Assembly (NCBI GenBank): GCA_016713965.1
Contig: JADJOC010000009.1
Location: 1-64,000, forward strand
Direction: 5' to 3'
DNA length: 64,000 bases
Origin: Chitinophagaceae bacterium
GTDB taxonomy: Bacteria > Bacteroidota > Bacteroidia > Chitinophagales > Chitinophagaceae
Shown: one piece after another, positions 34,454-45,010 of the stretch
Layout: each line of letters begins with the position of its first letter
How positions within the stretch are numbered: the first letter of the stretch is position 1
Made by a program: the position numbers and the translations under genes
The notes under the pieces: model-generated
Seen by the model: only the letters and a program-made list of their open reading frames with translations
Told to the model about the DNA's origin: nothing
Database searches by the model: none

Positions 34454-34484
34454 CATTTATTACATAACAATAATAATTAAAATA

Positions 34485-35318
34485 ATGAAAAAAATCGTAT
34501 TAATAGCTTTTACAGTGATATCAAGCCAGGTTTTTGCGCAAAAAGCCACTGAAAAAATTATTTTAAAAGAAGGACAAAAAATGAATATTAACCAATCTGG
34601 TACAGCTAATATGACATTTAATGTTATGGGCCAGGATATTGAAATAACATCAGCTAATGATATCACAACCTTACTTGAAGTTAAAACGATAGCCGACAAT
34701 AATATTTCATTGGTAAGCACAGTTAAAAAAATGAAAATCTCCAGCCAGGCTATGGGCAATTCACAAAATTATGATTCAGAAAATGCTGCGGATAAAGATT
34801 CAGAGATCGGCAAAGCAATGGGAGGAAAATTAAATGTGCCGGAAGAAGTGGTATTGGACAACGCAGGAAAAGAAATTAATTCTAAAAAAACAGAGGATGC
34901 AGAAGGTTCTAATCCTATGGAAAAAATGTTTAATCCCAGCACAGGTAATAGTATATCTGCAGCTTTTATGGTATTGCCAGCTAATATTAAAAAAGGTTAT
35001 ACGTGGGTGGATTCTTCTTTAGATGATAAACTTAAAACTATAAAAAAGTATACCATTAAAGATATAAAAGGCAATGAAGCTATAACCGATGTTAACATTA
35101 TGCTTACAGGTGAAAAAACTGTTAATACACAAGGCATGGAAATGACTATAACATTAAATACAACAACAACAGGTGAGATAACCAGTGATATTACTACAGG
35201 CTTGGTAAAAAAGAATGAATTAGTAACAGAAATGAATAATACCGTGGATATGATGGGAAATTCTGGTCCAATGACCGGAAAAGCTACTACAACAATTATT
35301 TGTACGCCTGTACAATAA
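34485..35318 (+). CDS. secreted DUF6263-like protein
   Basis: 277 residues with a signal peptide (IVLIAFTVISSQVFAQ). The mature protein has repeated strand patterns such as GQKMNINQSGTANMTFNVMG and TITLNTTTTGEITSDITTG, and a central MGGKLNVPEEVVLDNAGKEI, the layout of DUF6263 proteins, which are abundant in Bacteroidota and of unknown function. It is methionine-, threonine- and lysine-rich with no cysteine in the mature part except near the C-terminus. It is a single-gene unit between a clear promoter and a hairpin. The family call is from memory and not certain. Confidence 0.6.
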   Translation: MKKIVLIAFTVISSQVFAQKATEKIILKEGQKMNINQSGTANMTFNVMGQDIEITSANDITTLLEVKTIADNNISLVSTVKKMKISSQAMGNSQNYDSENAADKDSEIGKAMGGKLNVPEEVVLDNAGKEINSKKTEDAEGSNPMEKMFNPSTGNSISAAFMVLPANIKKGYTWVDSSLDDKLKTIKKYTIKDIKGNEAITDVNIMLTGEKTVNTQGMEMTITLNTTTTGEITSDITTGLVKKNELVTEMNNTVDMMGNSGPMTGKATTTIICTPVQ

Positions 35319-35360
35319 TTAACGCTTTTCTTCACCAGCAAAAATTATTTGCATAAACAG

Positions 35361-35407
35361 ATGGTTGTTTATTTATTAGCCCAAGAGCATAATAAGTAAA
35401 CAACCAT
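35361..35407 (+). terminator. terminator of the DUF6263 gene
   Basis: ATGGTTGTTTATTTATTA pairs with TAATAAGTAAACAACCAT (one G-U pair), loop 11 nt, followed by TTATAATTTTT. Confidence 0.7.
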
Positions 35408-35469
35408 TTATAATTTTTATATGTCTATTTCATGCATTTTCCTTTAATTTACAATACAATACTTATTTT

Positions 35470-37550
35470 ATGAACAAAAATTTGGAAAAGCTTAATAGTA
35501 CTGATAACAATGCAGTGAGGATCCTATTTTCTCTTTACCAGAAAGAAAATAATAACAAGCCGAAGTTTACAACAATGCCAAATCACGAAAACTATAGTCG
35601 ATTACAAAAAAAATATAAAGAAAAATTTATTTCTTTTATTGTCCTTCTATTTTTCAACTGCCTCCAGTCTCCTCTTTTAGCCCAGGCAAACCGATGGCAG
35701 CAAAAGGTAAAATATAATATGATGGTGGATGTGGATGCAGTAACCAACAAGCTTATGGGAAAACAAAAGCTTGAATACTTTAATAATTCTCCAGATAAGC
35801 TGGATAAAGTATTTTATCATTTGTATTGGAATGCCTTTCAGCCCAACAGCAGTATGGATGTACGCAGCAGGGAATTAGGAAAAACTGTTATCAACAACCG
35901 CCAGGATTGGGACGCAAGGGTGCAAGACCGCATTACTAACTTAAAAGATGATGAAATAGGATATCAAAAAATAGTTTCATTAAAAATGAATGGTGTACCA
36001 CAACCATTTAAATATCATGAAACAATACTGGAAGTAAATTTAACAAAGGCGATTTTGCCTAATACAAAAGTTATTTTTGATTTGGAGTTTGAAGCACAAA
36101 TTCCTTTACAAATAAGAAGAAGCGGAAGAGACAATCCCCAAACAGGTGTTAGGTACAGTGTAAGCCAATGGTACCCCAAAATGTGTGAATACGATTATGA
36201 GGGATGGCACCCTACTCCATATATCGCCAGGGAATTTTATGGTGTTTGGGGCGATTTTGATGTAACCATTAATATTGATAAAACATATAAACTGGCAGGT
36301 ACCGGGATATTGGAAAATGCCAATGAAATAGGCTGGGGATATGATGCTGCAGGCACAGAACTTAAACCAACGGCTAAGGATAAACGCAGTTGGCATTTTA
36401 TTGGCAATAATGTACATGATTTTGTGTGGGCAGCTGATCCCGATTATAAACACATTGTACGCAAAATGCCTAATAACGGGCCTGCAATACATGTTATATA
36501 TAATTTTATACCCGGTGATACAAAAAATGATGCGGCCTGGACAGCTGTAGCTGATGCAGCTGTTACCGTATTACCTTTTATTGAAAAAAACTTCGGCAAA
36601 TATCCTTACCCACAATACTCATTTATACAGGGTGGCGATGGTGGGATGGAATACCCCATGGCCACTTTACTGGCAGATTCCCGCCTTGGTACGGTTTTTC
36701 ATGAATGGATGCACAGCTGGTACCAGATGATGCTGGCTACTAATGAAAGTCTTTACGGCTGGATGGATGAAGGGTTTACTGAATTTGCTACCGATTTGGT
36801 AGAAGGATATTACAGGGATAAAGTGACAAGACTGCAGGTAGCCGGTGACGTTACTGCATTAAAAAAACTGGATTCCTTATCCAAATTATTACCACTGGAA
36901 CATTATTCAAATTATGCAACTTATTTTTACCTGGCAAAAAGCGGGTATGAAGAACCGCTTACAACCCATGCCGATCATTTTAATACTAATTTTGGTTACA
37001 GCGCTGCTGCTTATGCAAAAGGATGCGTTTTTATGGAGCAATTAGGCTATATCATCGGAGCAGAGGCAAGGAACAAGTTATTATTGTCTTATTATAATCA
37101 ATGGCGTTTCAAACATCCAAACAGTAATGATTTCATACAGTTAGCCGAAAATGTTAGCGGATTAAAACTGGATTGGTACAAAAAGAATACTGGTGTAACA
37201 CTACAAAAACTATCAATTATAAAATTGACAGCCTGTGGGAAGAAAACGGTGTATCAAAGATAAGGTTGGGAAGAATAGGGCAAATCCCCATGCCTATTGA
37301 TTTACAGCTTACTTTTAAAGATGGAAGTACAGAGTTACACTATATACCGTTAAATTTAATGTATGGCAACAAGCCTGCTGAAAATAAAGGCCAACAAAGA
37401 ATAGTATACGAGGAATGGAAATGGACACATCCTACATATACAGTAGAAACCAAACGTAAATTGTCTGAATTAACAATTGCCGAAATTGACCCGACCAAGC
37501 GTATGGCGGATGTAGACAAAAGCAATAATATCCTCCAACTTAAATGGTAA
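35470..37550 (+). CDS. M1-family zinc metallopeptidase, one frameshift
   Basis: Exported aminopeptidase-like enzyme. A ~45-residue N-terminal extension precedes the hydrophobic export signal (FISFIVLLFFNCLQSPLLAQ); the start could be the Met near 35575 instead. The catalytic domain has GGDGGMEYPM (the M1 G-x-M-E-N motif with Y-P), the zinc site HEWMHSW at 36700-36720 and the third ligand in DEGFTEFATD. The frame breaks at TACAAAAAGAATAC near 37180; one more A leads into YWCNTTKTINYKIDSLWEEN and on to 37550. The rebuilt length of ~690 residues is normal for the Bacteroidota subfamily. The substrate is likely peptide N-termini in the periplasm; specificity unknown. Confidence 0.85.
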
Positions 37551-37556
37551 CCAGGT

Positions 37557-38133
37557 ATGGAAATAAGAAGGGCAAAAATTGAAGATGCACAAGTATTATC
37601 AAAATTAGCCACAGATACTTTTTTTGATACTTTTACAGGTACTTGTACTGATGAAGATATGAGTGGCTTTATAGAAGAATACTTTAATATTAACCAAGTA
37701 AAAAAAGAATTAAAGGATAATAATGACTTTTATTTTTTTGCTGAAATTGACAGTGTGCCTGTAGGATATGTAAGGTTTAAAGAGGATTACCGGAATTTTC
37801 CGGTTACAGAAAAATGTAAAGCTTTAGAACTAAAAAGACTATATGTAAAAAAAGGAATTTCATGGCAAAGGTGTTGCACAAAAATTAATGGATTTTGTGA
37901 TTGAATATGGTACCAGCAATAAATATGAAATGCTGTGGCTCGGTGTTTGGGAGCATAATATAAGAGCACAAAAATTTTACCTGAAATACGGATTTGAAAA
38001 TTCCGGCTATATACATGATTTTCCAATAGGCACCACTCCACAAACTGATTGGTGGTTTTGGAAATTTTATAAATTTACTATTAGCACAGGTATTTTAAGG
38101 TTGTGCCGCACTGAGTTTACTGTTTCACCATAA
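37557..38133 (+). CDS. GNAT-family N-acetyltransferase, one frameshift
   Basis: Acetyl-CoA dependent acetyltransferase. The first part (MEIRRAKIEDAQVLSKLATD, GYVRFKED, LKRLYVKK) is interrupted in a run of seven A near 37855; removing one A gives EFHGKGVAQKLMDFVIEYG, the acetyl-CoA pyrophosphate loop (x-G-x-G-x-A). The second part has WLGVWEHNIRAQKFYLKYGF, the usual last helix and strand. The in-frame stop is at 38131, overlapping the 3' end of the convergent Nramp gene by 67 bp; the true end may be earlier, near WWFWKF. It starts 6 bp after the M1 peptidase, so the two are probably co-transcribed. Substrate unknown. Confidence 0.8.
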
Positions 38134-39938
38134 ATAAAATCTTTCACAGCAGTATGACCATGTGCCCCAATTACTAACATATCCGCATTATTTTCATTTA
38201 CAATGCGTACTATTTCTTTTACCCTGCTTCTGAATCCTAACTTACCGGTAACGGTGTAACCTTTACCTTTTAATTCATCCAGGTAAAATTGCATTTGCTC
38301 TTCATCTTTCCTGGTTTCAAAATCATCTGTATATTTTCCTAATAATTTTGCCGGGGCGCTCTCTACAATATGAATCAATAAATATTCCGTAATTTCTTGC
38401 CCCTGCCCGATAGCGTAAGAAATTAGTTTAGCATCTGCTTCGCTAAAATCCAAGGCAATGGCTATCTTATTAAAAACAGGTATGGTTATATTTTTTATAG
38501 CATTCGCATTAGGGTGGATTTGAATGGAAACTTTTTTCTTACTGTTAATTATAAATGGATGTATAATTACATATAAAAGCAATCCTACAAATAATATCCC
38601 GGCCAGGATGATAAGCACCTTCACAATAATATTTACACTGCCGAAAATTCCACTTATTTCATTGACCAGCATTTTTAAATTTAAAAACACGAGTATGCTG
38701 GCTATAAGCCATGCCCCGATTTTAGTATAAATTTTTATGGCAAAATTGCCCATTGCTTTTTTATTACTTACAAAATTTATTAAAGGAATAATAGCAAATC
38801 CTAATTGCAGGCTTAGCACTACCTGGCTGAAAATCAAAAGTGTATCCACATTTTCTTCACCATATAAAATAATTACAATTAATGCAGGAACTATAGCCAG
38901 CAATCTTGTAATCAATCTTCTTAAGAGCGGATTGATACGAAGGCTCAAATAACCTTCCATAATTATTTGCCCTGCCAGCGTACCGGTAATAGTGCTGCTT
39001 TGCCCTGCTGCTATTAAGGCAATAGCAAAAAGCGTAGGGGCTAGGTTACCCAAAAAAGCTGGTAAAAGCCGATGAGCTTCTTTTATTTCTGCGACATGGG
39101 AATTGCCGGTTTTAAAAAACACAGTTGCAGCCAGGATTAATATGGCTGCATTAACTAAAAAAGCAATATTTAAGGCTATTGTACTGTCTATCCTGTTAAA
39201 CTTTAGTGCTTGCTTTATACCTGCATCCGTTCTGTCTATTTTCCTGGTTTGAACCAATGCTGAATGTAAGTATAAGTTATGCGGCATTACGGTGGCTCCA
39301 ATAATACCAATAGCAATGTATAATGCTTCATCAGTTAAATAGGTAGGCATAAAACCTTTAGCGACATCTACAAGAGCAGGTTTTGCAAATATTATTTCTA
39401 TTAAAAAAGATATAGCTACTATCGCTACAAGAGCAATAATAAACGCCTCCATTTTTCGCATGCCAAGCCGTTGCAAATACAACAGCAAAAAAGTATCCAA
39501 TACAGTAATAGATACACCCCATACCAGTGGGAGGCCTGTAAGCAACTGTATGCCTATTGCCATACCCAATACTTCTGCCAGGTCGCACGCAGCAATAGCA
39601 ATTTCTGCAAGGATATACAATGCAAAATTTATAACTTTCGGGTATGCTTCCCTGTTAGCCTGGGCTAAATCCCGGCCCCTTACAATACCCAGCCGTGCAG
39701 ATAAATCTTGTAAAAGTAATGCCATCAGGTTACTCATTAATAAAACCCAAATTAATGAATAACCAAATTTGCTTCCACCGGCAAGATCGGTAGCCCAATT
39801 TCCCGGGTCCATATATCCAACGCTTATTAGGTAAGCAGGACCAAAAAAAGAAAAAATTCTCCTCCACCCTACTTTTTTAGTTGTTGTATCTACACTTTCA
39901 TGTACTTCACTGAGTGATAAATCGTTATTTTTATTCAT
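38067..39938 (-). CDS. mntH: Nramp-family divalent metal transporter fused to a universal stress protein domain
   Basis: 623 residues. Residues 1-~470 are an Nramp transporter (Mn2+/Fe2+ with proton): metal-binding DPGN at 44-47 in VGYMDPGNWATDLAGG, then the second signature GATVMPHNLYLHSALVQTRK, and 11 or so membrane helices. Residues ~485-623 are a UspA domain starting KIAIALDFSEADAKLISYAI and closing with DMLVIGAHGHTAVKDF and YGETVNSV, the G-x2-G-x9-G-S/T nucleotide-binding pattern. Such fusions occur in other Bacteroidota and suggest that transport responds to a nucleotide or stress state. It is divergent from ridA (30 bp apart). Frame intact. Confidence 0.9.
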   Translation of the reverse strand: MNKNNDLSLSEVHESVDTTTKKVGWRRIFSFFGPAYLISVGYMDPGNWATDLAGGSKFGYSLIWVLLMSNLMALLLQDLSARLGIVRGRDLAQANREAYPKVINFALYILAEIAIAACDLAEVLGMAIGIQLLTGLPLVWGVSITVLDTFLLLYLQRLGMRKMEAFIIALVAIVAISFLIEIIFAKPALVDVAKGFMPTYLTDEALYIAIGIIGATVMPHNLYLHSALVQTRKIDRTDAGIKQALKFNRIDSTIALNIAFLVNAAILILAATVFFKTGNSHVAEIKEAHRLLPAFLGNLAPTLFAIALIAAGQSSTITGTLAGQIIMEGYLSLRINPLLRRLITRLLAIVPALIVIILYGEENVDTLLIFSQVVLSLQLGFAIIPLINFVSNKKAMGNFAIKIYTKIGAWLIASILVFLNLKMLVNEISGIFGSVNIIVKVLIILAGILFVGLLLYVIIHPFIINSKKKVSIQIHPNANAIKNITIPVFNKIAIALDFSEADAKLISYAIGQGQEITEYLLIHIVESAPAKLLGKYTDDFETRKDEEQMQFYLDELKGKGYTVTGKLGFRSRVKEIVRIVNENNADMLVIGAHGHTAVKDFIYGETVNSVRHNLKIPVLIVNL

Positions 39939-39967
39939 ACAATTAAAACAAATTTAGCAATATTACA

Positions 39968-40351
39968 ATGGAAACAATAAAAATCAGTTCAGGTTCTCCA
40001 TGGGAAGACATTATCGGCTATTCACGGGCTGTAAGAACAGGAAATATTATTGAAGTAGCCGGCACTACTGCAATGGATGGCGAAGTTTTAATTGGCAAAG
40101 GAAATATTTATGAGCAGACACTATTTATTTTTAATAAAATTGATAAGGTTTTACAGCAAACTGGCGCATGTTTAGAAAATGTAATAAGAACAAGAATGTA
40201 TGTAACTGATATTTCCTTATGGGAAGAAGTAGGAAAAGCTCATGCACATTTTTTTAAAACAATTAAACCTGTGGCAACAATGGTGGAGGTTAGTAAACTA
40301 ATTGATGATGATTTATTGATTGAAATAGAAGTTATGGCAATTGTTGAATAA
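39968..40351 (+). CDS. RidA/YjgF-family protein
   Basis: 127 residues, a chorismate-mutase-like trimer fold that typically deaminates reactive enamine/imine intermediates. It has EVAGTTAMDGEVLIGKG, LENVIRTRMYVTDISLWEEV (the conserved Arg of the R-x-x-x-Y-x-x-D pattern) and a C-terminal EIEVMAIVE. The catalytic Arg that follows PARS-type sequence in true RidA is replaced here by TMVEVSKL, so this belongs to a non-canonical RidA subfamily; deaminase activity is therefore uncertain. Frame intact. The start is just downstream of the divergent Nramp gene. Confidence 0.85.
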   Translation: METIKISSGSPWEDIIGYSRAVRTGNIIEVAGTTAMDGEVLIGKGNIYEQTLFIFNKIDKVLQQTGACLENVIRTRMYVTDISLWEEVGKAHAHFFKTIKPVATMVEVSKLIDDDLLIEIEVMAIVE

Positions 40352-40358
40352 TCCTGAT

Positions 40359-40854
40359 TTATAAAACAATTTCATATTTGCCTGGTATTTCCTTATTGAT
40401 AAATTTTACAATTTGCTTGGTATAATTATCTGAAGGCTTTATACATTGGTATGCAAGCCTGCTTGTTTTATTATATTTTTTTAATTCTACCTGCTCAATC
40501 ATTCCTCCAGTACAAATAGGATCCATATTTTCTTTGGCACGGTTGGCTTGTTCAAAATCCGCTATAGAAATATGGCTAATTTTTTTTAATTCATCCGAAG
40601 TAAATAAATCTTTTGAAAAATAATAATAGATTCGCTGCCTGCCTTATTGGTACTGTCTAAAAAAGTACTTGTATATTTTATCAGGATTTTCTTATCAGTA
40701 GCACATATTCAAGGAAGGATTGTGGAAACCTTACGCCTACTTTCGAGTAAGTAATTTCAAATGGTTCAGAACCACCGGATATCTTGTTAGGATTGTTTTG
40801 TGCTGAGTTGCACCCGCTACATAATAATAAAAAAAACGATAATAATTGTTTCAT
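40359..40854 (-). CDS. small lipoprotein, third paralogue, frameshifted
   Basis: Start MKQLLSFFLLLCSGCNSAQN (lipobox-like CSGC), then SEPFEITYSKVGVRFPQSFL; the frame breaks near 40690 and resumes with SIADFEQANRAKENMDPICT and KQIVKFINKEIPGKYEIVL, stopping at 40359-40361. The PFEIT motif near the start and the IVKFIN..PGKYEI end match the tandem pair at 28.3-29.4 kb (IVNYIN..PKEYKI), so this is a dispersed member of the same unnamed family. Convergent with ridA, 7 bp apart. Function unknown. Confidence 0.65.
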
Positions 40855-40881
40855 AAAAATGATTTTGTATTTTATGCTCAT

Positions 40882-41121
40882 AGTTTAGGTATGAATTGTT
40901 CATTCATATTTAAATCGTGACCATATAAGTTATGAATAGCTAAATGTAATACAATGCTTTCTTTATAATATTTTTTAAGATGCATTTATCTTTTAATTTA
41001 CACATTTTTTTATCAAATGCTAAAAACATTTTATCGTGTATTTTTTACACATTATTGGCCTCATATTACTTTTTTCTAAAAATTACTTTTTATATTGTGC
41101 CTTCAAACCAAATAAAATCTT
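40882..41121. other. gene-free stretch
   Basis: 240 bp, very AT-rich. It must carry the divergent promoters of the lipoprotein and phosphorylase-like genes. I see no distinct motif. Confidence 0.5.
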
Positions 41122-42773
41122 ATGAGTTTTGCTTCTTATAAAATCCCATATGCAATTGATGATCGTTTTAAAAAACGTGTGGCTTATTTTTCAATGGAAT
41201 TTGCCATTCACCAGCCTCTAAAAATTTATAGCGGCGGATTAGGTTATTTAAGTGGCTCACACTTGCGCAGCGCATATGAACTTAAACAAAATTTAGTTGG
41301 CATAGGCATTTTGTGGAAATACGGTTATTATGATCAGGCCCGTAACCAGGATCAAACATTGCAAGTAAAATGGAATGAAAAAATATATAATTTTTTAGAA
41401 GATACCGGCATAAAATTTCAAATACAAATACACCAGCACCCAGTTTGGGTAAAAGCATTTTACCTTAATCCCGAAACCTTTAAAAGTGCCCCTCTATTTT
41501 TATTAAGTACCGATTTGCCGGAAAATGATTATGTATCACAAACGATTACACACAGGCTGTATGATGCCAATGTAGCCACTAAAGTTGCACAGTTTATTTT
41601 ACTGGGTGTTGGTGGTGCAAAACTGATGGATGAATTAAATTTTAATCCTGAATTGTATCATTTAAATGAAGCACATGCCATCAGTGCGGCATTTTATTTA
41701 CATAAAAAATTAGGTAGTATAGAAGAGGTAAAAAACGTCTTGTATTTACAACGCATACCCCTGAAGAAGCCGGTAATGAAAAGCATGATATATTTCTTTG
41801 CGATAAAATGAGTTATTTCTGTGATATGCCATTAGAACAGGTTCGGAAAATTACAGGCATGCCTGATGATTTATTTAATCACTCCCTAGCTGCTTTGCGT
41901 TTTGCAAAATTAGCTAACGGTGTATCACAGCTGCATGGTGAAGTAAGCAGGCAAATGTGGAATAAATATGAAAATATCTGCGAAATTAAAGCCATAACCA
42001 ATGCACAAAACTGGCGCTACTGGGCAGATAAACAATTGTATTATGCAAAAGAGCAACATAATGATGCTTTATTTGATGACCGCAAAACATACCTGAAAAA
42101 AAGGGCTTTGGAAATTGTTGCTGACCAGACAGGCAAACTGATGAAGCCTGATGTGCTTACAGTAGTTTGGGCAAGACGATTTGCCGGCTATAAAAGAGCA
42201 GAATTAATTACCAGGGATAATGAACGTTTTGAAGCATTGCTGAACAATAAGAAATATCCTATACAATTTATATGGGCAGGCAAACCTTATCCATTAGATA
42301 ATCCGGCAATAAGTGATTTTAATCATTTGGTACATTTAAGTAAAAATTATAGCAATGTGGCTGTTTGTATAGGATATGAATTAGCTTTAAGCAAACGGTT
42401 AAAACAAGCATCGGATGTATGGCTTAATAACCCACGGGTACCAAGGGAAGCCAGCGGCACAAGTGGTATGACAGCAGCAATGAATGGTTCAGTGAATTTT
42501 AGCACTAACGACGGCTGGATCTGCGAATTTATTAACCATGGTAATAATGGATTTTTAGTTCCCCCGGTAGATTATACCAAAATGCATGTACAGGAGCAGG
42601 ATGAGTATGATTTAAACAAAATATACGATATCCTGGAAAACCAGATTCTGCCTATTTATTATGAACAAAAAGATACCTGGCGCCAGATTGTAAAAAATGG
42701 GATGAGGGATGTGCAGTTTCAATTTGACAGCAACCGCATGGCCCAGGAATATTATGATATATTATATAAATAA
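41122..42773 (+). CDS. alpha-glucan phosphorylase-like protein (GT35, short form), one frameshift; PLP lysine replaced
   Basis: About 550 residues of the short alpha-glucan phosphorylase type. MSFASYKIPYAIDDRF opens it; VAYFSMEFAIHQPLKIYSGG and GLGYLSGSHLRSAYEL form the start of the catalytic fold, and ELYHLNEAHA a conserved loop. The frame breaks at GTAAAAAACG near 41733; one more A gives KKRLVFTTHTPEEAGNEKHD. The C-terminal half has VVWARRFAGYKRAEL. At 42447-42500 the site that in phosphorylases reads EASGTSGMK reads EASGTSGMTAAMNGSV: the lysine that forms the Schiff base with PLP is Thr (ACA at 42471-42473). So phosphorolysis is doubtful; see findings. A terminator follows at 42821. Confidence 0.8.
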
Positions 42774-42820
42774 TATGTAAACAATATTCAATAAAAAAGC
42801 AATACGTTTATGAAATGTTA

Positions 42821-42846
42821 AAGCCGGTAAAAACCGGCTTTTTTTT
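42821..42846 (+). terminator. terminator of the phosphorylase-like gene
   Basis: AAGCCGGT-AAAA-ACCGGCTT followed by T6. A standard intrinsic terminator 48 bp after the stop codon. Confidence 0.9.
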
Positions 42847-42903
42847 ATGTAAATAATTATTCAAATGAATCTTGGTTATAATAGTGGTTATTTTGGTTTC
42901 GTT

Positions 42904-42935
42904 TAAAGCATCCTATATGTAGATAGGATGCTTTA
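42904..42935. terminator. second hairpin in the same gap
   Basis: TAAAGCATCCTAT-atgtag-ATAGGATGCTTTA, a perfect 13-bp stem 58 bp after the first terminator. It may be a back-up terminator or a processed RNA element. The gap 42847-43109 holds nothing else that I can see. Confidence 0.5.
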
Positions 42936-43109
42936 ATTTATTTTACGACTTATTAAATCTGATTCAATGAAAGCTAAATGGTTAGTGGCCAGGTGAACGC
43001 AATTTGCCAATGCAGTTGATATGATACAGCTGACATAGTAATAAATTTTAGCTTATAAAAAATGCTTCTTATATACATTCATAGCTATTAATCACTTTAA
43101 AAAATTATT

Positions 43110-44951
43110 ATGCATTTACCAAAACGTTTACTTTCATTTAAGCACATTTCTACTTTTCTATTATTGTTTTTTGTAGTTAATTATGCAAAGGCGATAGATG
43201 GCAAACAAACATCGAAAGCTACGCTACAAACTGTAACTGTGTATAGAAATGGTGCTGAAATGAACCAGCTTGCTAAAGCTGACCTTATTAAGGGTAATAA
43301 TGAACTGATCATAGAAAACCTTAGCAATGCAGTAGATATAAACAGTATTCGGGTAAGTGTAAACAGTAGTGTAACAGTAATGGGGTTGGAATACAGTACA
43401 GATTACTTAAATCCGGAAATTAAAAGTGCATCAATCCGAAATCTGGAAGATTCTATTGACAGGCTAAATACCGATGTAGAAAAAATTAAAACGAATTTAA
43501 GTATAACCAATGATTTACTTTCTGTACTTAAAGCAAACAAGGAAATTAAAGGCTCTCAAACAGGATTAAGCGTAAATGAATTGATTAAATTGATGGATTA
43601 TTATAAATTAAAGTCCATCGAGATTCAAAATGAAATTGCACAATTAAATCAAAAACAAATAAAATTGTTAGCTACAATAGATAAATTGAATATTCAAATA
43701 GAAGAGGAAGAAAAAAAGAATACAAAAAGTACCGGTAAACTTATTTTACAATTAAACTGCCTGGTACCCGGAAAATATGATTTCAACCTTTCTTATGTAT
43801 CACAAAATGCATCCTGGACACCATTTTATGATATAAAAGCAAAAGATATAAAAAGCCCGTTAAAATTAATATACAAAGCTAAAATTTACCAGACTACCGG
43901 GTTGGATTGGAAACAGGTAACATTAAGCTTGTCCACCTCATCTCCCAGCCAGACAGGTCTTGCTCCGGTTTTCAGGGCATGGTTTTTAAGTTATATAAAC
44001 CCTATCAATGTATACAATCAAAATTTGAGGTTAGGCATGAATCGCATACAAAGCTTTGATGATGCTAATAATAAGCAATTAAGTGAAGTTGTAGTTGCTG
44101 GTGTTAGCCGAAAAAAATCAATCTCAGGAGATTTAGACTATAGTAAAAACGACCCGATTTATATAGTAAACGGTGTGGAAATGAGTGAATCCGAATTTCA
44201 AAAAATAGATAATAGCGGCATTAAATATAAAGAATTTTTAAAAGCTGAAGATGCTTCAAATTTGTATGGCTCAAGAGCTGCAAGTGGGGCTGTGGTAGTA
44301 ACGCTTAAAGATGGCCTTGAAGATTATATCTCCGTAGCAGATAATGAACTGGATGTTACTTTTGACATTGCATTGCCATATGATGTGCCTACTAACGGAA
44401 AAGCACAAACGGCAACATTGACCGAATATGATGTACCTGCCACTTTTAAATATTATTCAGTGCCTAAATTAGACAAAGAAGTTTTTTTGTTGGCTGAAGT
44501 GGCAGATTGGGAAAAGCTAAATTTATTACCAGGTGAAGCCAATATAATTTTTGAAGATACTTACATCGGTAAATCTTTTATAGACCCATCCTCAACCCAG
44601 GATACACTCAATCTTACTATGGGTAAAGATAAACGTGTAGTGGTAAAAGAGAAAAATTAAAGATTTTAGCAGCACAAAATTTTTGGTGCCAATAAAAAAC
44701 AAATATTTACTTACGAGATAACTGTAAAAAATAACAAGAAAGACCCGATAAATATTTTATTGAAAGACCAATATCCTATTTCACAAAATAAAGAGGTGGA
44801 AGTGGAATTGCTGGAAAGCGCTGATGCTGCAATAAACGAAGAAATTGGCGTACTTACCTGGAAAATCAGTATAGCTCCGGGAGAAGTTAAAAAAATAAGA
44901 ACAAGTTATAGCGTTAAATATCCTAAAGACAAAACTTTAAATTTAAACTAA
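43110..44951 (+). CDS. DUF4139 (mucoidy-inhibitor-A-like) secreted protein with a TonB-plug-like insert, frameshifted
   Basis: Exported (STFLLLFFVVNYAKAIDG) protein of about 613 residues. DUF4140-like N-terminal domain (ATLQTVTVYRNGAEMNQLAK), a coiled coil (~residues 105-205, EIAQLNQKQIKLLATIDKLN), then the DUF4139 barrel-like domain (YDFNLSYVSQNASWTPFYDI). At ~322-402 lies an insert resembling a SusC-type plug: LSEVVVAGVSRKKSISGD, DPIYIVNGVEM and DASNLYGSRAASGAVVVTLK. DUF4139 resumes after it. The frame is lost at 44660 (GAGAAAAATTAAAGA) and, after shifts there and at T5 near 44685, resumes to 44951. Family function is unclear (envelope, mucoidy in Azotobacter). Its terminator now lies beyond the IS3 element. 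Confidence 0.8.
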
Positions 44952-45010
44952 AAAATAAATACTGAATCGTCCTAAAATAAGTTGACGGTTTTAAAATATT
45001 CCCGGTTTCC

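Noticed and set aside
36106..36492. Minus-strand frame inside the M1 peptidase
   Set aside because: It lies opposite an intact, motif-rich enzyme and has no recognisable content; a shadow frame.
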